DNA of 64,000 bases from Chryseobacterium flavum (GTDB taxonomy: Bacteria; Bacteroidota; Bacteroidia; Flavobacteriales; Weeksellaceae): assembly GCF_003385595.1 (NCBI RefSeq), contig NZ_QNUE01000009.1, positions 1 to 64,000 of the forward strand, in the 5' to 3' direction. Shown piece after piece: positions 51,961-60,560 of the stretch; within the stretch, counting starts at the first letter, position 1; each line of letters begins with the position of its first letter. The position numbers and the translations under genes were made by a program. A model generated the notes under the pieces. The model was not told where the DNA came from. It made no database searches and worked only from the letters and a program-made list of their open reading frames with translations.

Positions 51961-54468
51961 TTATTTCCTAAAATAAAGCCTTTTTATGAATTTGTAAATC
52001 TCAAACCACAGTACAGAAACTGAAGCAGTAAGCAATGCCAGTCCAAGTTCTTTTATGCTGAGAGCCCTCACCCTGAAAAATCCCGAAACAGGAGCTACAT
52101 AGAGAATGATCAGCAAGAGAATCACCACTAATACTGTGATCCCCGCAAGCAGAACGTTCCGGTTTTTAAAACTCTCCAGCATGCTGTAATAGAAAGAACG
52201 GTTCACCAGGCTCAGGAGTATATTGGAAAATATAAGTGTAGTGAAAACCAATGCCCTGGTTTTAGCTTCATCATTTCCATAGCTGACAGAGTACTGATAA
52301 AGCCATAATATTCCTATGGTAATGACCAGCCCCTGGATAATGCTTATTGTGAGCTCTCTCCAATTCAGAAAAGTATCTGTAAGTGCTCTGGGAGGTCTTT
52401 GCATAGCATTCTTTTCCATAGGCTCATTCTCATAAACAATAGAACACGTGGGGCCCATCACCAGTTCCAGAAAGATTACATGAACCGGAGTGAATATATG
52501 AGGAAATACCCAGCCCAGGAACAAAGGCAACGAAACAGTGAGAATAATAGGGATATGAATGGAAATAATATACTGTACCGCTTTTTTTATATTGGCATAA
52601 ATTCTTCTTCCAGCGGCAACCCCAATCACTAACTTATCCAGGTCATCATTGGTAATCACCAGTGCGGCGGCTGATTTGGCAATTTCAGTTCCTTTATTTC
52701 CCATTGCCACTCCAATATGAGCCGCTTTTAAAGCCGGTCCATCATTCACACCGTCCCCCAGCATTGCCACTACGTGGCCTTGGGCTTTCAAGGCAGAAAC
52801 CACTTCCAGTTTTGCTTCCGGAAACATCCTTGTAAATAAGGTAGTATTTTCAGAAAGTTTTATAAGATCTGCTTCAGAGCATGCTGCAATTTCACTTCCA
52901 TTAACGGGCATTGTACTGTTTTTTATTCCTGCCTGCAATGCAATAGCTCTGGTGGTATCAGCATTATCTCCTGTAATGACTTTTACTTGAATACCCGCAT
53001 CATATATATGCCTGAACACCTCTTTTATTCCTTTTTTGGGAGGATCATAAAATACAGTCAAACCTAAAAAGTCAAATTTAAAATCCTGCTGCTTATCCGG
53101 AAAATCATTTCCTTCAAAATGAGATCTTGCAACACCTAGAACTCTGTACCCCTGTTCTCCGAAATTCTTTATTATCTTTCTTATGTTATTTTTTTCATCT
53201 TCTGAAAGATTGCAAACACTGATAATAGCTTCCGGAGCACCCTTAGCGGCAATAATCCGGTCTTTCTGATCATTTTCAAAAAGATGGGTCATCATCGGCG
53301 GTTTTCCTTCCAGCGGGTATTCATGAAACAGCTGATACTTTTTCCTTTGATCGGGCTTCCGGGTCTGTTCATAGATCTTATGCAGGGTTATTTCCATGGG
53401 ATCAAAAGGTACAGGCTCACTACTCCACATCGCATAATCAATGAGTTCTTGCAGCTCTTTTGTTCCAAACTCTGTTTCCTCAAAAGTTCTATCAGAACGG
53501 TAATCATAAAGATGTTTCAAATGCATGGAGTTTTCCGTAATCGTACCTGTTTTATCTGTGCAGATCACAGAAACGCTTCCCAGGGTCTCTACAATGCTGC
53601 TTCGTTTAATGATGATTCCTTCCCGCATCAGCTTCCATGCACCCAAAGCCATAAAAGTTGTAAAGGCTACGGGAATTTCTTCGGGAAGCACAGACATTGC
53701 CAGGGTAAGTCCACTTAATAAACTGGTCACAAAGTCACCTGTTTTGATAAAGCTGAAGATACATACCGCAAGAAAGATAATGATTCCGATAACAGCCATT
53801 CCCATTACAAAGTTTCTGATCTGAAACTGCAGAGGAGATATTTCTGTTTTTATTCCCAGTATAGATTGTCCTATTTTTCCTACTTTAGTTTCTTTTCCTA
53901 TATTTTCGACCTCAAAAACGGCAAGTCCGGAAACAGTGATTGTCCCGCTGTACACCTTGTTATCTTCGGATCTGCTATCCTTGAAAACAGAAAAACTCTC
54001 TCCTGTCAGGGAAGATTCGTTAACAGAAAAATCGTTGCTGTGAACAATTCTTCCATCCGCATTGATGAGGTTTCCCTCTTCAGTAATGCATAAATCTCCG
54101 ACAGCTATTTCAAAAGTTGGAATATTAATAATCTTTGAATTTCTGATTACCTTACTTAAAGGTTCGTTAAGTTTTTCAAGTTCTTCCAGCGCTTTTTTGC
54201 TCCTGTTATCCTGGTAAAAAGAAATTGCGGTAACTCCGACAATAGCAGCAAACATGAATAAAGCCTCACCATAATCCCGTGTAAGGACATAAATGAAGGA
54301 AACACATATAAGAAGAAGCAACATCGGCTCTTTCAGGATGTTGAGAAGTAGATCTGCCCATGATTCTTTTTTAACAGCTTCAAGGCGGTTATATCCGTAT
54401 TTTTTTCTGGAATCGGCTACTTCAGGATCTGTAAGTCCTTTCAAATCTTCCGGTATATTGTAATTCAT
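51961..54468 (-). CDS. Cation-translocating P-type ATPase (P2 type)
   Basis: 835 residues. N-terminal cation-ATPase domain; TGES loop at about 155; the M4 motif is PEEIP at 262-266; phosphorylation site Asp305 in DKTGTIT; KGAPE in the nucleotide domain; GDGVNDGPALKAAHIGVAMG in the hinge. About ten transmembrane helices. The calcium-pump M4 motif is PEGLP, and M6 reads LELVMGPTCSIVYENEP, so calcium is likely but not certain; the subgroup is common in Bacteroidetes without proven ion. It lies between the chaA region and the exporter block. Confidence 0.9.
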   Translation of the reverse strand: MNYNIPEDLKGLTDPEVADSRKKYGYNRLEAVKKESWADLLLNILKEPMLLLLICVSFIYVLTRDYGEALFMFAAIVGVTAISFYQDNRSKKALEELEKLNEPLSKVIRNSKIINIPTFEIAVGDLCITEEGNLINADGRIVHSNDFSVNESSLTGESFSVFKDSRSEDNKVYSGTITVSGLAVFEVENIGKETKVGKIGQSILGIKTEISPLQFQIRNFVMGMAVIGIIIFLAVCIFSFIKTGDFVTSLLSGLTLAMSVLPEEIPVAFTTFMALGAWKLMREGIIIKRSSIVETLGSVSVICTDKTGTITENSMHLKHLYDYRSDRTFEETEFGTKELQELIDYAMWSSEPVPFDPMEITLHKIYEQTRKPDQRKKYQLFHEYPLEGKPPMMTHLFENDQKDRIIAAKGAPEAIISVCNLSEDEKNNIRKIIKNFGEQGYRVLGVARSHFEGNDFPDKQQDFKFDFLGLTVFYDPPKKGIKEVFRHIYDAGIQVKVITGDNADTTRAIALQAGIKNSTMPVNGSEIAACSEADLIKLSENTTLFTRMFPEAKLEVVSALKAQGHVVAMLGDGVNDGPALKAAHIGVAMGNKGTEIAKSAAALVITNDDLDKLVIGVAAGRRIYANIKKAVQYIISIHIPIILTVSLPLFLGWVFPHIFTPVHVIFLELVMGPTCSIVYENEPMEKNAMQRPPRALTDTFLNWRELTISIIQGLVITIGILWLYQYSVSYGNDEAKTRALVFTTLIFSNILLSLVNRSFYYSMLESFKNRNVLLAGITVLVVILLLIILYVAPVSGFFRVRALSIKELGLALLTASVSVLWFEIYKFIKRLYFRK

Positions 54469-54704
54469 ATGAAATGGATATGATATTAAATTTACGGATT
54501 GTTTTTGTTATATCAGAATACTATTTCTGTTTTTTACCCACCTGCTGTTCAATCTGTTTTCTCACCTCTTTCACCCATTGCTTTATTTCCTACTTTTGGG
54601 TCTCAGACAGCTTGCATCCTGATGAACAACGTTATAGGATGTAAGTGGCATTTCACAAAGCCAGTATTTCGGTCAGGAAAAACACTTACAGCATAATTGC
54701 GAAA

Positions 54705-54727
54705 AGCCGCCTCAAAGTGAGACGGCT
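54705..54727 (-). terminator. Terminator of the secretion operon
   Basis: AGCCG.CTCA / TGAG.CGGCT hairpin with an AAG loop, 23 nt behind the stop at 54750. On the minus strand it is followed by TTTT; on the plus strand by a run of T as well. Confidence 0.75.
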
Positions 54728-54749
54728 GATTTTTTTAATTGTTTATAAA

Positions 54750-55271
54750 CTACTTTATACGTAATTCTTTAGCTTTAGCAATATTTTTCTTTGACTTAGT
54801 AAATATATTAACAAGAACTAAATCCTGATTACTATCTGACTGAATATTTTCCGCCTTAATTTGTAATATATACTCCTTGTCAACATACGTTTTATCGAAT
54901 TTACTCTCAATAGGTTTTCTATCAATAAAAATAATAAAATGCTTTAGATTTAAGTTAGTTTCTTTAAGCAAATCAATTAATGAAATAAGTTTAGGAGTGT
55001 AGCCGGTTTTTGTTTTTACAATTATTCTCTCCTCAGCGGAAGACATCGCTTTTCTACTCACTGATTCAATTCTATCAGGATCTAAGCCGCAAATTGTATT
55101 AGCTTCCAGTAATTTTCCATTCAACTCCAAAGTTTCAGGTAATGGTTTCTTGTTAATATTGTTAATTACTTTTGGAATAGAATCCTTTTGAAAGTCAATA
55201 TAATCTATAGTAATCTGTGCAGTACAGAAATTAAATGACACAAGTAATGTAAATAAATATTTGATTTTCAT
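54750..55271 (-). CDS. Sec-secreted protein at the end of the C39 exporter operon
   Basis: 173 residues with signal peptide (ending NFCTAQ). The mature part has two similar stretches, ELNGKLLEANTICGLDPDRIESVSRK and IFIDRKPIESKFDKTYVDKEYILQIK, which resemble the 'DGK.i....l..i.p..I.si.v.k' strands of TonB plug-like domains, so it may be a tandem of such small units. It lies 16 nt behind the double-glycine protein gene. Because it goes to the periplasm by another route than its neighbour, an immunity or partner role is an attractive but unproven guess. Confidence 0.72.
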   Translation of the reverse strand: MKIKYLFTLLVSFNFCTAQITIDYIDFQKDSIPKVINNINKKPLPETLELNGKLLEANTICGLDPDRIESVSRKAMSSAEERIIVKTKTGYTPKLISLIDLLKETNLNLKHFIIFIDRKPIESKFDKTYVDKEYILQIKAENIQSDSNQDLVLVNIFTKSKKNIAKAKELRIK

Positions 55272-55287
55272 TTTCTTTATTTATAAA

Positions 55288-56160
55288 TTAACCGATAACT
55301 TCACCTGAAGCAGACATTCCACATCCGATCCACCAATCATTAGAGTCATTTCTATACTGATTTACGGTAGCATTATTCTGGAAACCCGAAATTGCAGATT
55401 GATTGACCATTGTGGAGGCATTGTAAGCAATGGTCTCTACTCCTCCCGGAGCCAACGAATTTGCAATAGTTACCATATTCGTTCCTGCATTAAACCCGAT
55501 AATAACAACAGCGTGTCCTGTATTTGTTGCAGGATCTATTATGGTCGCTAATATCGGATGCCCATTGTCAAGATGGCTAATTATACTGGCGGTATCCCCT
55601 CCAAGGTCGGTATTTGTAAAAAATTCATCAACAAGTCCATTTAATTCGTCCATTGTTAACCCTCCATTTGGATTAATTAAAAATTCCATAGCGGCTTCAC
55701 CAGGATTATTTAATCCTACAAATTGTGCAAAATCATCCTTGTGAATCCCCATTGCATCGCCACCGAAAAATTTTGAAATAACATCCAGAGCCTTCATAGT
55801 GCATTCACCAGTTGAGCCTAACTGCGTACATATCTGAGGTACCGGTTGTGGCAAATTATGCTGTTCAGGATCACTTGTATCATCATCATTCCCTGGGTCT
55901 TCTCCCCCTCCTGAAGGAAATGGATCGTCTCCATCGTCTCCAGGTGATGGATCATTATCGTCCCACGTCGGGGGATCTCCTCCGTCGTCATAGCCATCAT
56001 CACCACCACCATCATCACCGCCTGGTGCAGGAATAATAACTTCCGGAATCTCATGTACATCACTCTGACCACCTTCAAGCCCTCCCTTGAAGGAATATAG
56101 TTCATGTTCGTTCAGCATTTCTAATGTGCTGTTTAGTTCGACAACTTGCAAATTTCTCAT
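55288..56160 (-). CDS. Double-glycine-leader protein with papain/C39-like mature domain
   Basis: 290 residues. Residues 1-27 look like a bacteriocin-type leader ending in the double-Gly site (LYSFKGG, then LEGG). Residues 40-100 are an Asp/Gly/Pro-rich linker. Residues 108-270 look like a papain-like or C39-like peptidase: Cys120 in STGECTMKALDVISKFFGG, then NGHPILATIIDP and His216 in TNTGHAVVIIGFN, and Asn234 in VTIANSLAPGG. These are the expected Cys, His and Asn/Asp positions. It has four Cys-related sites (111, 120, 280 and none in the linker). No Sec signal, so it should be cut and exported by the neighbouring C39 transporter. Not a small bacteriocin; a secreted enzyme or effector is more likely. 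Confidence 0.78.
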   Translation of the reverse strand: MRNLQVVELNSTLEMLNEHELYSFKGGLEGGQSDVHEIPEVIIPAPGGDDGGGDDGYDDGGDPPTWDDNDPSPGDDGDDPFPSGGGEDPGNDDDTSDPEQHNLPQPVPQICTQLGSTGECTMKALDVISKFFGGDAMGIHKDDFAQFVGLNNPGEAAMEFLINPNGGLTMDELNGLVDEFFTNTDLGGDTASIISHLDNGHPILATIIDPATNTGHAVVIIGFNAGTNMVTIANSLAPGGVETIAYNASTMVNQSAISGFQNNATVNQYRNDSNDWWIGCGMSASGEVIG

Positions 56161-56233
56161 TTGATTATATTTAATGATTTACGATAATTCATAAAAATTA
56201 TATGTTTTTAAGGTCCATAATCCAATACTTCAT

Positions 56234-57541
56234 TTATGCTTTCTTATAAAAGGTTAGCAAAATTTTTTCTAAAACTCTTTCATAAAGTTTTTTATTGTTT
56301 GTCAAAATTTCACCTTCTCCACTGACTCCATCAGATAATAACACACTTCCCCCTGATGATAAAATTGCCAGATCGACCATATATTTTTTCTCCTCTCCAT
56401 TAGCAGTCTTTACAGTATTTCCCACAAAAGAAATTTTCATAACTTTTGCTTCTATAACGCCATACTCTTCATGTGGAAAATTATTTAGTCTAATAAGAAC
56501 ATCTTGATTTTCTTTGATTTTACCTGAGCCAAAATCAGATATCATCATTTGCCCATTTACCTTATTTGAAATTGGGATAATTGCAAAAATTGGATCTTGA
56601 TGATTTATATATTGATTATTTTTCAAAAAACTCAAATATTGTACTTTCCCTTCAATAGGGGCTGTAATTAAATACGCTCTCTTCCAGGCTCTTATTTTAT
56701 TAATAAGGTCATTGTAAGAATTGTATAAGTCGGAAGTAAGTTTTTCTCTTTTTTCAACTTTTAAAATTTGGGTTTCCACGCTTTTACTTTTAGTACTTAA
56801 AATCTCCTGATCAAGTTTATAGATTTCCTGTTTTGTTGTATTATTATATTGTAATGAATTCAAATAATTCTGCTCTGTACTTTCGAATTGCTCCTGACTG
56901 ATTATCTGGGCATTTCTGAGCAATGAATCTCTTTTAACCTTATTATAACTTAACCTGTCATTTTTATTGATCATGTTTACCTTTCCCCGTTGTAACTGTA
57001 ACTGTTTTTCCTGCTTTTCTGCAAGGTCGTCCAGAAGCTTTTGCTGTCTGTCATATAAACCGTTGGTAGTAAAAAGAACGTATTGTTGTAAGGCATTTAA
57101 AAAAGTAAAGTAACTGTTGTTAATTTCACCATAATGAACAATTTTAGGAAGTGCATCGTAGTAAAATGCTAAATTTCTCTCACTGTTGAAACGTAAAGCT
57201 GTTTTCTCTAGTTCCAGCATTTCCCCGAAGGAAGCTTCATTATCAATATAGGCAACAATGTCTCCCCTTTTAACTACATCATGGTCCCTTTTCAAAATAA
57301 TAATAGGCCCCTGATGATTGGCAACAACCGACAACGAAGGATTATCCGCAACAATCGTAACAGAACCTTTATAAGAATCAGGATATTTGATTGAAAAAAG
57401 CCCAATAATAAGCAACAATAAAATTATACTTATCAAAATTGAAATTCGGATGCTTATACTGCCCGGTATTCTTGAAACAAGAAATGTAATTTCCTCTGAA
57501 TTAGTTTGCTGCAATCTCTGCGTGTGATCTGTCTGCTCCAT
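56234..57541 (-). CDS. HlyD-like membrane fusion protein of the C39 exporter
   Basis: 435 residues. One N-terminal transmembrane helix (about 30-55), the lipoyl half SVVANHQGPIIILKRDHDVVKRGDIVAYIDN, long coiled coils between about 100 and 285, then the second half with APIEGKVQYLSFLKNNQYINHQDPIFAIIP and VLIRLNNFPHEEYGVIEAKVMKIS. It fits the bacteriocin-secretion type of adaptor that joins the transporter to an outer-membrane exit protein such as TolC (not encoded here). Its start overlaps the end of the transporter gene by 41 nt. Confidence 0.9.
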   Translation of the reverse strand: MEQTDHTQRLQQTNSEEITFLVSRIPGSISIRISILISIILLLLIIGLFSIKYPDSYKGSVTIVADNPSLSVVANHQGPIIILKRDHDVVKRGDIVAYIDNEASFGEMLELEKTALRFNSERNLAFYYDALPKIVHYGEINNSYFTFLNALQQYVLFTTNGLYDRQQKLLDDLAEKQEKQLQLQRGKVNMINKNDRLSYNKVKRDSLLRNAQIISQEQFESTEQNYLNSLQYNNTTKQEIYKLDQEILSTKSKSVETQILKVEKREKLTSDLYNSYNDLINKIRAWKRAYLITAPIEGKVQYLSFLKNNQYINHQDPIFAIIPISNKVNGQMMISDFGSGKIKENQDVLIRLNNFPHEEYGVIEAKVMKISFVGNTVKTANGEEKKYMVDLAILSSGGSVLLSDGVSGEGEILTNNKKLYERVLEKILLTFYKKA

Positions 57542-59720
57542 TTAAAACATTTATTTGACTTTCAAAGAGCTTATAATATTGCCCTTTCTGTTGCATCAGG
57601 AAATTGTGATTACCTCTTTCTATTATTTTTCCATCTTTCATTACAATGATTTGATCTGCGTTCATGATGGTACTTAAACGATGGGCAACTATTACTACAG
57701 TTTTGTTAACAAATGCTTTTGAAAGCGAGTTAACAATATTCTTTTCGTTAATTGAGTCGAGTGCATTGGTTGCTTCATCAAGAAATATATACTTAGGGTT
57801 TCTGTAAAGAGCTCTCGCTATAAGGATTCTTTGCTTTTGTCCTCCGCTTATCCCCCTTCCGTTTTCTCCTATTTTTGTTTTGTACCCCAGTGGCATATTT
57901 TCAATTTCCCGGGTCATATTTGCTATTGCCACTACTTCTTTTAATAATTTATAATCAATAGTATTGGCATTAAGTACAATATTGTTAATTACAGTGTCAT
58001 TAAAGATTTTTCCATTTTGAAAAACGCTTCCGCATTCATCCCTCCAGTTAGCAATGCTGATATGTTTATAGTTCATTTCTCCTACAGTAATATCACCTGA
58101 AGAAGGCTCATACAGACGAAGAAGCAACTTTAATATGGTTGATTTCCCGCTTCCGCTGTCACCTACAAAAGCAGTTGTCTTTCCTTCCGGAATAACAAAA
58201 TTTAAGTTTTGTAGTACATAAGGCTGACGTGCAGAATACTGAAAATAAACATTTGAAAATTTTAATGTTCCTGAAGAAGGCAGGGTAATATTATTATTGT
58301 TCACATAATTATCTTCTTCGGACAGCGATCTTATTTCACGGATTCTGCTGAAGCTTAACTTTGCCATTTGGAAGCTCAAAAAAAATTGAACCAGCTGCTG
58401 AATCGGACCATTCAACATTCCAAGAATCATTTGAATGGACAACAACTCCCCCAGTGTCATTTTATTATTGATGACTAAAAGTGCACAATAAAATGTAATT
58501 GATACATTTTTAAGATTGTCAATTACCTGTGCGCCTACGTTCTGCCTGTTAGTAATCGACTGCATCTGTAAATTCTGTTTAAAGAGCTTTGCCTGTATTT
58601 CATCCCATTTTAACTTCCGGGAGGTTTCGTAATTATTTATTTTAATTTCCTGGATATTGTTGATGGTCTCTATCCAGAAACCTTGATCTTTTCCCATCAG
58701 TGCGAAATAATTCATATCAACCTGTTTTCTGGCTTTAAAAAACAGGAAGATGTAGGTCAGATAAATCATTGTTCCTGCGATAAAGATCAGGAATACAGGC
58801 ACACTATAAACCAAAAGAACAAAAATGAATGCGGAAAACGAAAAAAGTGAGAAGATGATATTGAGTGAGTTGCCCATAATAAAACTTCTGATCCTTTCAT
58901 GATCATGTGCACGCTGTAAGATATCTCCGGGATGCTTATTCTCAAAAAAGCTGAAGGGAAGTTTCAGCAGTTTAGATAAATAATCTGAAATAATATTTAC
59001 GCTCACTCTGTTTGATACCTGCAATATAATCCAGTCCCGTATAATTGTCGAAAAAAAGGAACAGATGATAAGGGCTAAATTTGCAACAAGAATCATTTTA
59101 ATGAACTGTAAATCTCTTTTATTGACCCCGATATCAATCACAGATCTTGAAATAAACGGAAGGAAAACATTTAATCCAGTGATGACAGCCATCACCAAAA
59201 AGAGCAGCAACAGAACTTTTTTATAATTTGTAAAATACTTAAAAAAGTCAAAAAGCATATTCTTCTGCTCAACGGTTTCTTCAATATGCAGGGTTTTAAA
59301 ATTGTTTGCCGGCTCAATTAACAATACGACCCCCTTGCCATCGGATTTAAGCCATTTTTTCAAGAATTCATCCGACGTATAAATAATCTTACCCTTTGCC
59401 GGGTCTGAGATGTAAATTCGCTTACTTTTAATTCGATATATTACAACGAAATGACTTTCACCCCAGTGGAGAATTGCAGGAAAGTGAACCTGAGATTTCA
59501 AATCATTGAAAGAACATCTTACTGCATGTGATTTTAAGCCTATCTTATCAGAAGCATACACTAAATCTGCAAGGGATACTCCCTCTTTTGTCACACTACA
59601 CAGGTCCCTTAAAAATTGTAAAGAATAATATCTTCCATAGTGTTTTGCAATTATCTTCAAGCACGTAGGTCCACAATCCATTTTATCAAACTGCCTTTCG
59701 TGCGGAAAGCTTTTAATCAT
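57501..59720 (-). CDS. Peptidase-domain (C39) ABC exporter
   Basis: 739 residues from ATG 59718-59720. The upstream frame extension does not look like the family. C39 peptidase with Cys16 (KMDCGPTC), His90 (GESHFVVIY) and Asp106 (ISDPAKG), all three catalytic residues present. Then six transmembrane helices between about 165 and 450, and the ATPase with Walker A GDSGSGKS (520-527), signature ISGGQKQ (624) and Walker B FLDEA (646). It cleaves after GG of the leader while pumping the substrate out. First gene of the operon. Confidence 0.95.
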   Translation of the reverse strand: MIKSFPHERQFDKMDCGPTCLKIIAKHYGRYYSLQFLRDLCSVTKEGVSLADLVYASDKIGLKSHAVRCSFNDLKSQVHFPAILHWGESHFVVIYRIKSKRIYISDPAKGKIIYTSDEFLKKWLKSDGKGVVLLIEPANNFKTLHIEETVEQKNMLFDFFKYFTNYKKVLLLLFLVMAVITGLNVFLPFISRSVIDIGVNKRDLQFIKMILVANLALIICSFFSTIIRDWIILQVSNRVSVNIISDYLSKLLKLPFSFFENKHPGDILQRAHDHERIRSFIMGNSLNIIFSLFSFSAFIFVLLVYSVPVFLIFIAGTMIYLTYIFLFFKARKQVDMNYFALMGKDQGFWIETINNIQEIKINNYETSRKLKWDEIQAKLFKQNLQMQSITNRQNVGAQVIDNLKNVSITFYCALLVINNKMTLGELLSIQMILGMLNGPIQQLVQFFLSFQMAKLSFSRIREIRSLSEEDNYVNNNNITLPSSGTLKFSNVYFQYSARQPYVLQNLNFVIPEGKTTAFVGDSGSGKSTILKLLLRLYEPSSGDITVGEMNYKHISIANWRDECGSVFQNGKIFNDTVINNIVLNANTIDYKLLKEVVAIANMTREIENMPLGYKTKIGENGRGISGGQKQRILIARALYRNPKYIFLDEATNALDSINEKNIVNSLSKAFVNKTVVIVAHRLSTIMNADQIIVMKDGKIIERGNHNFLMQQKGQYYKLFESQINVLNGADRSHAEIAAN

Positions 59721-59826
59721 TAGTTTTTTTTGCAAAATAAAAGCCTGAGGAAATATGAAAAAAGCCATAATTCAACAATTAATGAAATGTTCATAATCCC
59801 TTCATACTTGTGCAATATTTAAAATT

Positions 59827-59834
59827 TAGTTTTG
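59827..59834 (+). promoter_or_regulatory. Candidate -7 box of the IspD-like / LicD pair
   Basis: TAGTTTTG fits TAnnTTTG. TTG at 59808-59810 is 16 nt upstream, a little close for -33. The box lies 30 nt before the start codon at 59865. Confidence 0.4.
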
Positions 59835-59864
59835 GCAATAATTAAAATGGAAGGATTCATACAA

Positions 59865-60560
59865 ATGAAGAAATATGTAATTATACTGGCGGCTGGTGAA
59901 GGAAACAGAATGGGAGCAGAAAGTGCCAAGCAATTTCTTCTCTTAGGCGGCAAACCGATACTGGTCCATACAATTGATAATTTTCTGAAACATCCCCATC
60001 ATCATTTTGAAATCATCATTGTACTTAAGAAATCACATATGAAAATCTGGCATATGTTATGCGAAGAATATGATTATCTTAACAATTTGAAAATCGTGTT
60101 TGGAGGCAAAGAGAGATTTCATTCCGTTAAAAATGCCATTGACACAATACCTGATGAAGAATGTATCATTGGAGTTCATGACGGTGTCAGACCGTTTGTA
60201 AGTTCGGAGGTAATTAATACAGTTTTTACTGAGGCAATAATACATGGTGCAATTGTTCCTGCAATTGCAATGATTCCAACAATTAGAATGACGGATGGTA
60301 ATAACAACCAAAGTAAGAATCGTAATGATTTCAAAGTTATTCAGACACCACAGGTATTCAGGTCAGAAATTATCAGGGCCGCTTATCAGACAGCATACTT
60401 ACCGTTCTTTTTTGATGATGCAACACTTGTTGAGTACTGTGGTTACAAAATTGAACTGGCCGAAGGTAATGAAGAAAATATAAAAATAACACTCCCTATA
60501 GATTACATAACTGCAAAAGCTTTGCATTCAACAAAATTAAAACATGATATTTCATATTAA
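59865..60560 (+). CDS. IspD/TarI-like cytidylyltransferase
   Basis: 231 residues from ATG 59865. An upstream ATG at 59847 would add six residues without family support. It has the nucleotidyltransferase start VIILAAGEGNRMGAESAKQF, the middle GGKERFHSVKNAI and VHDGVRPFVSSE, and VIQTPQVFR. This is the IspD family, which also includes TarI and ISPD making CDP-ribitol. Its overlap with a LicD-type gene suggests the CDP-alditol branch. Whether it is instead the housekeeping MEP-pathway enzyme depends on another ispD being in the genome. Confidence 0.85.
   Translation: MKKYVIILAAGEGNRMGAESAKQFLLLGGKPILVHTIDNFLKHPHHHFEIIIVLKKSHMKIWHMLCEEYDYLNNLKIVFGGKERFHSVKNAIDTIPDEECIIGVHDGVRPFVSSEVINTVFTEAIIHGAIVPAIAMIPTIRMTDGNNNQSKNRNDFKVIQTPQVFRSEIIRAAYQTAYLPFFFDDATLVEYCGYKIELAEGNEENIKITLPIDYITAKALHSTKLKHDISY

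Noticed and set aside
54499..54696. 65-codon plus-strand frame between the ATPase and the exporter block
   Set aside because: No family, odd composition, no ribosome or promoter signal; probably non-coding. The hairpin behind it serves the minus-strand operon.
55812..56036. Plus-strand frame rich in His (poly-CAT/CAC)
   Set aside because: It is the antisense of the Asp/Gly-rich linker of the double-glycine protein; the His run is a by-product of GAT/GGT repeats.
55288..56160. Classical short bacteriocin precursor
   Set aside because: The part behind the double glycine is about 260 residues with an enzyme-like fold, not a 30-60 residue peptide.
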